From contig CALGRX010000017.1 of the NCBI GenBank assembly GCA_937880755.1, positions 124,001 to 188,000 of the forward strand: a DNA stretch of 64,000 bases, written 5' to 3'. Below the pieces are notes generated by a model. The model was not told the origin of the DNA. It made no database searches and worked only from the letters and a program-made list of their open reading frames with translations. Positions 35,220 through 44,007 of the stretch are shown in pieces. Source of the DNA: an uncultured Clostridia bacterium. GTDB lineage: Bacteria > Bacillota > Clostridia > Christensenellales > UBA3700. The translations under genes and the position numbers were made by a program. Position 1 is the first letter of the stretch, and each line of letters starts with the position of its first letter.

Positions 35220-36853
35220 TCTTCTATCATCCTTATCAACTTAAAGCGGTCGGGCTTGACTGCAATGCCCACTCTGTCGCCGTCGTCCCAAAGGTATTCG
35301 GTGTCGGCAAAGATATGGTGGTTGTTGTCGGTTCTTAGGCAGACGATATAGTTTTTGCCTTTATAAATCATTGACTCAACGTTGGCGGCAAGTGGTGCGT
35401 CCATCTCGTCGTCGGTCATTTCCACGTCGGTAAACTCAAATCTAACTACGGCTTTTTTGCCTTTGAGCGCCGTTTCTTCGCCGTCTATCGTAAGGATATC
35501 GTTGTCGCCGTCGTAGGTAGCGTCGTTGAACAACGTAGTAGGGTGGAAGTCGTACGTTCCGCCGTAGAGGTCGAAGGTAGTGTTGGATAGGAATTCTACT
35601 TGTTTGTCGTTGGCGTAGAGCTCCTTGGTCATAATGTGGATATTGTCGGGGTCGACGTAGAGGCTTACCTCGCTGCCTACGGGACTTTCTACGGTGTTGT
35701 GAATGATAAATTCATAGCCACCCGCAATGCAAGACATCTCGTAATGCACGCCCTTAAAAATCGAGGATACGATTTTGCCGTCAAGTATGCCTTTGTCCTT
35801 TTCGCGGACTTCCCAGTCCTCGGGTCTTACCACGATATCCACCTTTTGGTTAGGCTCGAATCCCGTATCCACGCAGTCCCATTGTACGCCTGCAAATATT
35901 ACTTTTTTGTCCTCGGGCATCACGCCGTCGAGAATGTTGGACTCACCGATAAAATCGGCAACGTAAGCCGTTTTAGGCTCGTTGTAGATGTCGATAGGGC
36001 TACCTTCTTGGCAAATCTTGCCGTCACGCATAACCACGATAGTGTCGCTCATCGTCAAGGCTTCTTCTTGGTCGTGGGTGACGTAGATAAAGGTTATGCC
36101 GAGTTTTTGGTGCATAGATTTGAGCTCGAGTTGCATCTCTTGACGCATCTTGAGGTCGAGCGCGCCCAAAGGTTCGTCGAGGAGCAAAATCTTTGGCTCG
36201 TTGACGATTGCTCTGGCTATTGCTACTCTCTGTTGTTGTCCGCCCGACAGAGAGTTGACGTCACGATTTTCGTAATCGCTAAGTCCAACGATTTTGAGCG
36301 CACGACGCACCTTTTCTTCGATAAAAGCCTTGTAACAGTTTACCTTTTTGGTGGTGGAGTTGCCCTTTCTATCTTTGGTGGTTACCATCTTGTATTGACG
36401 GCAAAAAGGCACGATTTTGACGGTTTTTTCGCCGTTTTTGCCTATTATTTCTTGCTCAACGGGCTTGCGTTTTAGATTGACGAGTTTGGTCGCCTTTTCG
36501 CCTTTGCGATTGACGTATTCCACTTCCACCTTTTTCATCTTGAGTCCAAAGGCAATGTTTTTGAATACGTTGAGATGAGGGAAGAGGGCGTACTTTTGGA
36601 ATACCGTATTGACCTCTCTCTTGTGAGGTGGCAGAGAGGTGATATCCTCTCCGTCAAATAGCACTTGTCCTTCGGTCGGTTGCTCAAATCCCGCAATCAT
36701 ACGTAGGGTAGTAGTTTTACCGCAACCGCTCGGACCGAGCAAGGTGACGAATTGTCCCTTCTCTATCTTGAGATTGGCGTTGTTGACGACCCTCTTGTCG
36801 TCGTAATACTTGTTGATGTTTTTTAGTTCGAGTATATATTTTTTGTTTTCCAT
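35216..36853 (-). CDS. potA: Polyamine ABC transporter ATPase (PotA-like) with a ~72-residue insertion
   Basis: 545 residues, against roughly 350-370 for typical PotA. Walker A GPSGCGKT (40-47), Q-loop Gln86, signature LSGGQ (202-206), Walker B ILLLDEP (222-228) and H-loop His260 are all intact, so it should hydrolyse ATP. Between about 109 and 180, in the helical subdomain before the signature, lies an extra Lys/Glu-rich segment (VNRKGEKATKLVNLKRKP... ending near YKAFIEEKV). The C-terminal half has a TOBE-type domain (about 340-410) followed by an additional insert of ~70 residues before a final TOBE strand pair. Both additions are in frame with no stops. First gene of potABCD, 13 nt after the regulator stop. 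Confidence 0.88.
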   Translation of the reverse strand: MENKKYILELKNINKYYDDKRVVNNANLKIEKGQFVTLLGPSGCGKTTTLRMIAGFEQPTEGQVLFDGEDITSLPPHKREVNTVFQKYALFPHLNVFKNIAFGLKMKKVEVEYVNRKGEKATKLVNLKRKPVEQEIIGKNGEKTVKIVPFCRQYKMVTTKDRKGNSTTKKVNCYKAFIEEKVRRALKIVGLSDYENRDVNSLSGGQQQRVAIARAIVNEPKILLLDEPLGALDLKMRQEMQLELKSMHQKLGITFIYVTHDQEEALTMSDTIVVMRDGKICQEGSPIDIYNEPKTAYVADFIGESNILDGVMPEDKKVIFAGVQWDCVDTGFEPNQKVDIVVRPEDWEVREKDKGILDGKIVSSIFKGVHYEMSCIAGGYEFIIHNTVESPVGSEVSLYVDPDNIHIMTKELYANDKQVEFLSNTTFDLYGGTYDFHPTTLFNDATYDGDNDILTIDGEETALKGKKAVVRFEFTDVEMTDDEMDAPLAANVESMIYKGKNYIVCLRTDNNHHIFADTEYLWDDGDRVGIAVKPDRFKLIRMIEE

Positions 36854-36866
36854 CGTCGTGTCCTTA

Positions 36867-37400
36867 TTAGAAAGTAGGTGGGGAAGATACCCACAATATT
36901 TTTACGGGCGTATCGCCGTCGTTGACTATATAGTGCTTTTTGTTGCTTACGAAGTAGAACGAGTTGCCTTGACTTAGTTTGTACTTCTTTTTGCCTATTA
37001 TCAGCGTTGCTTTGCCCTCTAACATATAGCCGAATTCCTCGCCCTCGTGAGGCATATCTTCGAGCGTCGTGCTGTGAGCGTTGAGCGTCATCAATATAGG
37101 CTCCATTTCGTTCTTTTGACTGTTGGGCACTAGCCACGTGATAGAGCTGTCGTCGCTCTCCTTGACGAAGAAATCGTCCTCTTCGAAGACTATTTGCTCG
37201 TCGCTGTCGTCGTTGAAGAAGCTCTTTAGATCCGAGCCCAAAGCCGACAATATGTCGATGAGAGTGGCGATAGACGGCGAGGCAATGTCGTTTTCTAATT
37301 GCGAGATATATCCTTTGGTCAAATCGCATCTGTCGGCAAGCTCTTCTTGCGTCAGACCGCATTGGAGTCTCAGCGACTTGATTTTGATACCGATTTCCAT
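36867..37400 (-). CDS. XRE-cupin transcriptional regulator of the polyamine operon (PuuR-like)
   Basis: 177 residues. N-terminal HTH_3 domain (about 6-62, IKSLRLQCGLTQEELADRCDLTKGYISQLENDIASPSIATL) and a C-terminal cupin (about 105-172, with HEGEEFGYMLEGKATLIIG and GNSFYFVSNKKHYIVN). This layout is that of PuuR-like sensors, where the cupin binds a small ligand, here probably a polyamine. A strong AAGGAGG lies just before the ATG. It is the first gene of the operon, and inverted repeats built from AGTTTA lie just upstream, consistent with negative autoregulation. Confidence 0.85.
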   Translation of the reverse strand: MEIGIKIKSLRLQCGLTQEELADRCDLTKGYISQLENDIASPSIATLIDILSALGSDLKSFFNDDSDEQIVFEEDDFFVKESDDSSITWLVPNSQKNEMEPILMTLNAHSTTLEDMPHEGEEFGYMLEGKATLIIGKKKYKLSQGNSFYFVSNKKHYIVNDGDTPVKILWVSSPPTF

Positions 37401-37417
37401 ATTTACCTCCTTTTCCG

Positions 37418-37490
37418 AGTTTAGTAAAACTAAACTTCAAAATTATTGAGTAAAAATTTTGTTAAACTTTGAGTTTAGATTTAGTAAACT
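37418..37490. promoter_or_regulatory. Operator cluster upstream of the polyamine operon
   Basis: AGTTTAGT-AAA-ACTAAACT (37418-37436) is a perfect 8+3+8 palindrome. TAAACT-TTG-AGTTTA (37463-37477) is a perfect 6+3+6 palindrome, and a third arm TAAACT at 37485-37490 pairs with AGTTTA at 37472-37477. The recurring AGTTTA/TAAACT half-site next to an XRE-cupin gene suggests binding by that regulator. The first palindrome lies between the likely promoter and the ribosome site. Confidence 0.6.
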
Positions 37491-37590
37491 GTATTGATTA
37501 TATACACCCCCGATATATATGTCAATAATTTTGATATATTTTTTTGATTTTTTTGTCAAAATTAGTAGAATATTTTTTTAATAAAAATGC

Positions 37591-37619
37591 AAAAAAGAGC
37601 CTAGCTAATTGCAAGGCTC
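37591..37619 (-). terminator. Orphan minus-strand terminator
   Basis: GAGCCT (37597-37602) pairs with AGGCTC (37614-37619), extended by GC/GC inside around a 5-nt loop. On the minus strand the stem is followed by T6 (complement of the A6 at 37591-37596). No minus-strand gene precedes it: the region to its right is the + strand relic. It probably once ended a gene lost when the relic arrived. The remaining bases 37491-37700 are AT-rich and contain nothing else I recognise. Confidence 0.6.
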
Positions 37620-37700
37620 GATAGAAGGTTTTTTGTAGTTTTTGCGTAAGCAGGTTTATGTTCTTTTCTTTTTGACAACGACATACTCATTTTAAGAACT

Positions 37701-40148
37701 TACATAGACCGCGCCATGAAGGGTACTAACGACAATCGTCCCGACTTCCGTCAGATGATAGAAGATAGCAAAAAACACGATTTCAACGTCGTACTCGTTT
37801 ACAAATTCGACAGGTTTTCGCGCAATAAAAACGAAACCACGAAACACAAGAAAACGCTTAAAGACAACGGCGTTAAAGTCGTTTCCGCAACCGAATATAC
37901 TCACTATGCCGAAGGAACAAAAGAATATGTCAAGTTGGTAAATTATTTGCAAGCCGCCTCTAAACTTCTTGATAAGGCTTTCACAAGTTTTGTCAATCGT
38001 GGGTATGCAAATGCAGATATGATTAAAACTATCAACGAAAAACAAGCAAGAGGGGAAACTCCCACGGAACAAGAAACTACCTATATGGCAAGTCTTTTTA
38101 GTAGTAGAACATTCCAAAGTGAAATGGGTGCTATTATGGGTGAAAGCCTTTTAGGAACGGAAGAATTTATTGACACCATTGTGAGCAAAGAGAATTCTAT
38201 TGCCGAAAAGGTTATGAAGAAAATCAAAGACCTTAAAGCAATGTTTGAAAGACTTGGCAATACCGAGGCAAGAGCCGAATATAAAAGACTTTCAAAAGCC
38301 GAAAAATTATATCTTAACGCCATTGAAAAAGCCGGATATATATACCGTAATGGCAAAATACTTGTCCGTAGGAAAAAGGAAGAAATTGACTCTACCTATC
38401 AAAATGAGTATAATAGTGATGAAATACAATCATCAAGGAAATTTAGTTTTCAACACCAAAACTTCCCGGGAGAAAAAGAAAGTGGTGGAAGTGAGGCTCA
38501 CCGTTTAGCAATTTGGTGGGCTTCAAAAGATACCATTTTAGCCGGAGACCAAACTCTTATATCTATGAAAGATAAGTGGTATTTGGTAGAGAAGTTTGAT
38601 GATGTAACTAATCATTATCAAGTTGAAGATAGAATTACCAAGAAGGAATACGATAAAATCAATGAGGAGATAAAAGCGAATGGCAGAAGTGGAAAAATTC
38701 TCTCAATACAAAGAGCATTTACTAACTATGATAAATTCGATAAATTCAACTATTCCATTAAAGGAAGAAAATCAAGTATTGATAGTTTACAAACTCAATA
38801 CGATAGAGAAAATTCGCAATTTTTTCGAGTGGATAAAGAGCAATCTCAAAAATGGGGAACTACAAGCAACCGAAGTGGAGATAGTGAGAGCGGCAGTTCA
38901 AATAGACAGGGAACTCAATACTCACTAAAAGACAGTTTAGGCAACGAATTAAGCCAAGATTATCTCAAGCCAACAAGTGATGAGGATATAAGGTACTCAA
39001 AAAAGATTACGAAATGTATGTCCGACTCGGAGAGATATAACGTCTTGAAAGATAGAGTTATAGAAAACGTGCCAACTGCCAAAGAATTGCTAAGTGACGT
39101 GGCAAAAGAAATTGGAAGATTAAAAAGTAGTGAAAAGAGAGCACTTATCAAGAAAATACTCGAAGAGTTTGGCGTATTTGATAAGCAATTCTATAATGCA
39201 GACATACAACTCACTTTTAACTATTCAAAAAATAATTTTAGGGAAATATATAATAAGCAACAACGTAGATATGTTAGATTTGCTAAAATGTTTTCAGTAT
39301 TCGATAGACTAATAGAAAATGCTGTAGGTATTGAGGTACATAATAGAAACGAAATAGAATATAAGACAGATAAAACATTAAAGCAAGTATATGTGCTTGT
39401 GAGTGCTTTTAATGATAGCGAAAATATTGTGCCTGTAAAGTTGGAAATTAAAGAGTTTGTTGACAAACCGAATTCTCTGTATGTAGCTGTCGCTCTAGAA
39501 AACATAAAAAGAGAAGGGGTCTCTGAGCTAAGGGGCGCCAATGGCGTTGCCCAACAAGTCTCTATCCCCTCTACTACTATTAGTATATCCGACTTGTTTA
39601 GGAAAATCAACCCAAACGAGAAAGATTTTACAAAATACATACCACCACAATTTTTTGAGAGTGATATCCAATACTCTCGCAAGTCGTCTGCACCAAGCAA
39701 GGTGGGAGATATAATCAAGGCAAAGGGCAACCTTACTACCGACAAGATATTCACCAAAGCCGAAGCCAAGAAGATAATAGCCGATATAGAAGAGAGGCTT
39801 GTCTTCGAGGATAAAGGTATGGTAGGGACTGTCAAGGGAACAAACGAGTTGATAGACCGACTTTGGAAAGGCTTGAACAAGGCGGGCAAGGGCGAGTATA
39901 TTGGCGTAGGCGTGGAGATAGCCGACTACGTAATCAATCATACCGTCGTAGAAGATATATACGAGTGCTTGTGCGTTCGTCTTGGCATCACACGTCCAAA
40001 ATGTACAACGCGACTGACTGCCGACCAAAAGTATCTTATGCTCGCTTATCTCGGCTACTCAACCAATATGGAAAGAGTAGAGAGATACGTCAATAGATTG
40101 CGCCTCACAAAGGACGAGAAGAAAGCGCTTTTGAAAGAATGTGCGTAA
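37701..40148 (+). pseudogene. Mobile-element relic: serine-recombinase fragment fused in frame to phage-like polyprotein sequence
   Basis: Recognisable coding begins at 37701 without a usable start before ATG 37716: YIDRAMKGTNDNRPDFRQMI, then FNVVLVYKFDRFSRNK and VKVVSATE, i.e. the middle of a serine-recombinase catalytic domain. The N-terminal strand with the nucleophilic Ser is missing, and the DNA-binding part is replaced, after about residue 62, by a different sequence (EYVKLVNYLQAASKLLDKAF...). The remaining ~740 residues resemble C-terminal regions of Firmicutes phage/ICE 'large polyvalent' or MuF-type proteins, with YSLKDSLGNELS, DIRYSKK and DIQYSRKSS spacer motifs. Codons are T/A-ending up to ~39.68 kb; the last ~160 residues return to host-like usage. 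The single open frame of 810 codons is a chimera left by deletions, not a functional recombinase. Confidence 0.7.
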
Positions 40149-40193
40149 GTGTTTTTTTTAGAAAAATGTTCCCAATTTGTTCCCTATCAACAC

Positions 40194-40219
40194 AAAAACC
40201 CCCATTTTTCGGGGGTTTT
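40194..40219 (-). terminator. Terminator of tRNA-Ser
   Basis: On the minus strand AAAACCCCC / GGGGGTTTT form a perfect 9-bp stem with a 7-nt loop and a T run, 8 nt after the tRNA CCA end. Confidence 0.85.
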
Positions 40220-40226
40220 AAGGTGT

Positions 40227-40317
40227 TGGCGGAGAAAGAGGGATTTGAACCCTCGCTACGGTATCCCGTACTACTCCCTTAGCAGGGGAGCCCCTTCGGC
40301 CTCTTGGGTATTTCTCC
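40227..40317 (-). tRNA. tRNA-Ser (anticodon GCU)
   Basis: 91 nt including an encoded CCA. Acceptor stem GGAGAAA/TTTCTCC with discriminator G; anticodon stem CTCCC/GGGAG around loop CTGCTAA gives anticodon GCT, reading AGC/AGU. A long variable arm (TAGTACGGGATACCGTA region) and TTCAAATC in the T loop are typical of tRNA-Ser. The mobile-element relic ends 79 nt from its 3' end. Confidence 0.95.
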
Positions 40318-40490
40318 ACAGTCGAAGTATAAAAATGATATTAGCATTAGTATAGTAGCACACAATGTAGCTTTTGTCAAAGTCTTTTTGCAAAATTTTT
40401 GTAGGTCAGGGATAAACCCTAACAAAGGATGCATAAAGAAAGATAGGCAACTAACTCTCGTGTCAATCTCTTGTTGCGTTGAGTATTTTA

Positions 40491-41261
40491 CTAGTCAAAA
40501 AGCGAGTCGACGTAAGGCGTCAGCAAACTTGTGATGAGCTCGTACGACTCACTCGTCATATGCAGTCCGTCGAAGGTGAATCTATCTTGCAGTTGTTTGT
40601 TGTCTCCCACGAGGTGCGAGTATGTGTCTATGAGTTCCACTTGATAAATAGCGCAGATTTGCTTAATATATTCGTTGAGCAAAATCACGTTGTCGTCGGT
40701 GAGATGTTCGCCTACCAAATCTTTGCCGGCGAGTTTGACGGAACGGTTGACGGGGTAGACGGTTTGCATAAAGATTTTGGTATCGGGCAATTTTTCTCTG
40801 ACAATGTGCAAAATCTTGGTAATATTTACGGCAATATCCTCGGGAGAAGAACCGTGTCTGAGGTCATTGCAACCGCCCAAAAGGAATATGCCTTTTGGCT
40901 TGATATTGAGCACGTTGGACTCGAGCCTAACGAGCATTCTGTCTGTGGTGTCGCCCGAAATGCCTCTATTGTAGATGTTAGCTTGAGGAAAATAATAGTC
41001 TAAGTCGTACATCTCGGTGATAGAATCGCCCAAAAACACAATTTGCCCAATCTCCGCACTTTGATTGAGATATGCGTATCTCTTTGCCTTGGCGTCTTTG
41101 ATAAAGTCTTTGCTAAACATAGCGTTGCCGTAAATGTTGTAGGATATTGCAAAGATAGAAATGCACGCCATGAGAACGACTATAACAAGCAAAATCGCCA
41201 CAATAGTGATATTGCGTGCGGTAAATATGTTGTGTTGTGGTCTTGGATGGCGTCGTTTCAT
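40491..41261 (-). CDS. Membrane-anchored SGNH/GDSL hydrolase
   Basis: 256 residues. A basic start (MKRRHPRPQH) and one transmembrane helix (about 18-42) place the catalytic domain outside the membrane. SGNH blocks: I FLGDSITEM (Ser80), II NRGISGDTT (Gly103), III GGCNDLR (Asn132), V DGLH (Asp231, His234). The family contains esterases and acyl-modification enzymes acting on cell-wall glycans, capsules or lipids; here the substrate is unknown. Predicted leaderless transcript. No neighbours in the same orientation. Confidence 0.88.
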   Translation of the reverse strand: MKRRHPRPQHNIFTARNITIVAILLVIVVLMACISIFAISYNIYGNAMFSKDFIKDAKAKRYAYLNQSAEIGQIVFLGDSITEMYDLDYYFPQANIYNRGISGDTTDRMLVRLESNVLNIKPKGIFLLGGCNDLRHGSSPEDIAVNITKILHIVREKLPDTKIFMQTVYPVNRSVKLAGKDLVGEHLTDDNVILLNEYIKQICAIYQVELIDTYSHLVGDNKQLQDRFTFDGLHMTSESYELITSLLTPYVDSLFD

Positions 41262-41267
41262 AATATT

Positions 41268-41296
41268 ATTATATAACTAAATGAAAGAATATGCAA
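41268..41296 (-). promoter_or_regulatory. Promoter of the SGNH hydrolase gene (leaderless layout)
   Basis: Minus strand TTGCAT (41291-41296), 17-nt spacer, TATAAT (41268-41273), six nt to the ATG at 41261-41259. No Shine-Dalgarno site. Confidence 0.65.
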
Positions 41297-41447
41297 CAGT
41301 AGAACGAGTGCTTTTTGAACAACAAAGGCTTTTTGCATATTTTCAAAAAATAGAAAACATTTTTTTGGGCAAAACTGCCTATAAAACAGCAAAATCAAAG
41401 AAAAAGATTTGATATATCATATCTTAACCGCTAGTCTACAATATTAA

Positions 41448-41476
41448 TTGGCAAAAACGAAAAACTATGTTATAAT
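41448..41476 (+). promoter_or_regulatory. Promoter of ktrB, near-leaderless
   Basis: TTGGCA (41448-41453), 17-nt spacer, TATAAT (41471-41476), 11 nt to ATG 41488, leaving a leader of about 5 nt. No ribosome site. The 150 bp before it hold no riboswitch-like structure that I can see. Confidence 0.7.
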
Positions 41477-41487
41477 AAAAAAGATTT

Positions 41488-42861
41488 ATGGAATCGAAGT
41501 ATAGTATACTCAACAATCTAAAATCCAAAAAGTTCCGATTGACCAACGTTCAGGTCATAGTTCTCGGGTACTTTTTGGTAATAATGTTCGGTACTTTTTT
41601 GTTATCTTTGCCATTTGCCTCCAAGTCTAGGCAATGGACGGGCTTTTTTACTTCGCTATTTACCGCAACTTCCGCCACGTGCGTTACGGGATTGGTGCTC
41701 GTAGACACGTTTAGCCATTGGTCGCTGTTTGGACAAATGGTGATTATGTGTATGATACAGCTAGGCGGAGTAGGCTTTATGACGATGGTTTCGTTGGTGT
41801 CGGTAGTGGTTAGACGACAGTTGGGGTTGTACCAAAAGACGATATTCCAAAAGTCTATGGGCTCGGCGAGGTTTTCGGTGCTTAGCAAGCTACTCAATAG
41901 AGTATTGATATGCACGGCGTGTTTCGAGGGCGTGGGCACTTTGTTGCTTTGCACTAGATTTATCCCTAAGATGGGCTTTTGGCAAGGGTTATTCAACGCC
42001 ATGTTCCACTCTATCTCGGCGTTTTGCAACGCGGGCTTCGACTTGATGGGCAAGTACGGCGCTTATAGCTCGATGACCGCCTTTTCGGGCGACATAGTAG
42101 TCAACTTGACTCTAATGGCGCTGATATTTGCGGGTGGATTGGGCTTCTTGTTGTGGAGCGACGTGTACGACAAGAAGATGAAATTGAGCAAGACGAGTCT
42201 GCAGACCCAAATGGTGCTTGCCGTTACTCCGATACTCATAGTGTTGCCTGCATTGTTGATTTTTATTGTAGAGCGCGACAACGCCTTTGCGGGAATGACG
42301 GTTGGCGAAGCATTGCTGGCATCACTCTTTCAGTCGGTTACTTCTAGGACGGCGGGCTTCAATTCTATTGACTTGTCGGGCTTAAGCAACTCAAGCATAG
42401 TGTTGACGATAGTGCTGATGATGGTGGGAGGCAACGTTGGCTCGACTGCGGGCGGTATCAAGATTACCACCGTCATCATAGTATTTTTGGGTGTATTGTC
42501 CACGATTAGGGACAAAGAAAACGTGGACGTAGGCAAGAGAAGATTTTCGGACAAGCTTGTTAGACAAGCCAACGCGATATTTATATTTTATTTGTCAATT
42601 ATCGTCGTCGCTTCTCTGCTAATAGCCATAATGGACAAAGATATTCCCGTACAAGCGGTGGTATTCGAGGTGGTATCGGCGATAGGTACGGTAGGCTTGA
42701 GCTTGGCGGGAACGGCAGATTTTTCTTTGGCAAGTAAATGTATTTTGTTATTGTTGATGTTTATGGGTCGTGTGGGCGCAATATCATTGCTGTCCGCCTT
42801 TATGGAAACGAGGCAAAAACCGCCTATCAAGCGACCAATAGAAGAAATTATGATAGGATAA
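41488..42861 (+). CDS. ktrB: Potassium channel-like transporter subunit KtrB/TrkH
   Basis: 457 residues, ~10 transmembrane segments. The four pore loops of the TrkH/KtrB superfamily are visible: TSATCVTGLV (first), SISAFCNAGFDL (second), SRTAGFNSIDLSGL (third) and SAIGTVGLSLAG (fourth), each with the filter Gly. It forms the ion-conducting dimer for K+ (or K+/Na+) uptake and pairs with the cytoplasmic KtrA ring encoded 10 nt downstream. Confidence 0.92.
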   Translation: MESKYSILNNLKSKKFRLTNVQVIVLGYFLVIMFGTFLLSLPFASKSRQWTGFFTSLFTATSATCVTGLVLVDTFSHWSLFGQMVIMCMIQLGGVGFMTMVSLVSVVVRRQLGLYQKTIFQKSMGSARFSVLSKLLNRVLICTACFEGVGTLLLCTRFIPKMGFWQGLFNAMFHSISAFCNAGFDLMGKYGAYSSMTAFSGDIVVNLTLMALIFAGGLGFLLWSDVYDKKMKLSKTSLQTQMVLAVTPILIVLPALLIFIVERDNAFAGMTVGEALLASLFQSVTSRTAGFNSIDLSGLSNSSIVLTIVLMMVGGNVGSTAGGIKITTVIIVFLGVLSTIRDKENVDVGKRRFSDKLVRQANAIFIFYLSIIVVASLLIAIMDKDIPVQAVVFEVVSAIGTVGLSLAGTADFSLASKCILLLLMFMGRVGAISLLSAFMETRQKPPIKRPIEEIMIG

Positions 42862-42871
42862 GGAGAATAAT

Positions 42872-43519
42872 ATGAAATCGGTATTGATTATAGGAATGGG
42901 AAGATTTGGCAAGACGCTTGCTTACAAAATGGCTGAACTTGGCAACGAGGTGATGATTGTTGACAAGGACGAAGAAATTGTCAATCAACTTGCACCTGAT
43001 TTTATCAACGCGATGATAGGCGACTGCACCAACGAATCGGTAGTGAGAAATCTTAGCGTGAGCAACTTCGATGTATGTTTCGTAGCAATTGGCGACAACT
43101 TCCAAGCCTCTTTGGAAATCACGTCCTTGCTCAAAGAATTGGGTGCGCAATACGTAGTATCCAAAGCCGATAGAGATATGCAAGCCAAGTTTTTGGAACG
43201 CAACGGCGCCGACGAGGTGGTATATCCTGAGCATGATATTGCCGAAAAGCTTGCCATAAGGCACAATGCAAAAAATATCTTCGACTACGTTGAGATTACC
43301 AACGACTATGCGATATATGAGTTGGCGGTCGTCAAAGAATGGGTGGGCAAGAGCCTAAAAGAACTCAACATTCGTCACAACTACGGCGTCAATATTATGG
43401 CGCTCAAGCAAGGCGGAAGCATAGAGATACCTTCGGCGGAAACAGTCTTTGAAGAAAACGACCATATCTTCGTCATAGGTAAGCAAAAGGACGTATTCAA
43501 GCTATCCAACAAGACCTGA
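42872..43519 (+). CDS. ktrA: KtrA/TrkA regulatory subunit (RCK domains)
   Basis: 215 residues. RCK_N Rossmann fold with GMGRFG (8-13) and the acidic residue ending beta-2 (VDKDEE) for nucleotide binding, then an RCK_C domain (about 140-213, with LKELNIRHNYGVNIMALKQGG and FEENDHIFVIGKQKDV). It gates KtrB in response to nucleotides; RCK_C is also the known c-di-AMP site in Firmicutes. AAGGAG precedes the ATG; terminator at 43552. Confidence 0.93.
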   Translation: MKSVLIIGMGRFGKTLAYKMAELGNEVMIVDKDEEIVNQLAPDFINAMIGDCTNESVVRNLSVSNFDVCFVAIGDNFQASLEITSLLKELGAQYVVSKADRDMQAKFLERNGADEVVYPEHDIAEKLAIRHNAKNIFDYVEITNDYAIYELAVVKEWVGKSLKELNIRHNYGVNIMALKQGGSIEIPSAETVFEENDHIFVIGKQKDVFKLSNKT

Positions 43520-43551
43520 CGCTACGATATATTTTTGTTTTTACAATCATT

Positions 43552-43582
43552 CACGAAGCCCCGTGCTTCGTGATATTTTTTT
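43552..43582 (+). terminator. Terminator of ktrBA
   Basis: CACGAAGC (43552-43559) / GCTTCGTG (43565-43572) stem, 5-nt loop, followed by ATATTTTTTT. Confidence 0.85.
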
Positions 43583-43701
43583 GCACCTGTATTGAGTTTT
43601 GAGTCTTTTGGAATAGTATGAACTATACAATTTATCAATTATTTTATTCTATATCCACTGAATAAAACTTGTAAGCATGGACATAATCAAACGGGGGGAT
43701 T

Positions 43702-43950
43702 ATGAGACAAGTCAAAAAAAGTATAGATTTTATCAAAAGAGCCGTTGCTCAGCTCAAAGGCAAAGAATTATCCTTCGTGGTCAACAAGGGTAGAAACAAA
43801 TTCGTTGCCTTTGACGGTAAGGTGGTGGACGCATACGACTCGGTATTTACCATAGTATCAACCGACAACTTCGGTAACGAACTTTTTACTTTTTCTTACA
43901 ACGACGTGGCGTGCAAAACGATAAGAATTTTGCCTCCTAAGTCAAATTGA
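43702..43950 (+). CDS. veg: Veg family protein
   Basis: 82 residues matching the Veg pattern: an N-terminal helix (VKKSIDFIKRAVAQLKGKELSFVVNKGRNK) followed by a small Sm-like beta-barrel (FDGKVVDAYDSVFTIVS, FSYNDVACKTIRI). In B. subtilis Veg stimulates biofilm matrix expression and is highly expressed in vegetative cells; close orthologues are spread through Firmicutes. AGGGGGG just before ATG is an exceptionally strong ribosome site. Usually located near ispE, as here. Confidence 0.85.
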   Translation: MRQVKKSIDFIKRAVAQLKGKELSFVVNKGRNKFVAFDGKVVDAYDSVFTIVSTDNFGNELFTFSYNDVACKTIRILPPKSN

Positions 43951-44007
43951 TGTCATAAAGCACGGCAAAGCCAGATATATTGTACTAACAAAAAACAAGA
44001 GGTGCCT

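Noticed and set aside
40227..40317. tRNA-Ser as attachment site of the mobile-element relic
   Set aside because: I found no second copy of the tRNA 3' end at the far edge of the relic, and the recombinase fragment is of the serine type, which rarely targets tRNA genes. Proximity alone is insufficient.
41297..41447. c-di-AMP riboswitch before ktrB
   Set aside because: The best promoter sits at 41448-41476, leaving only ~5 nt of leader, so there is no room for an RNA switch.
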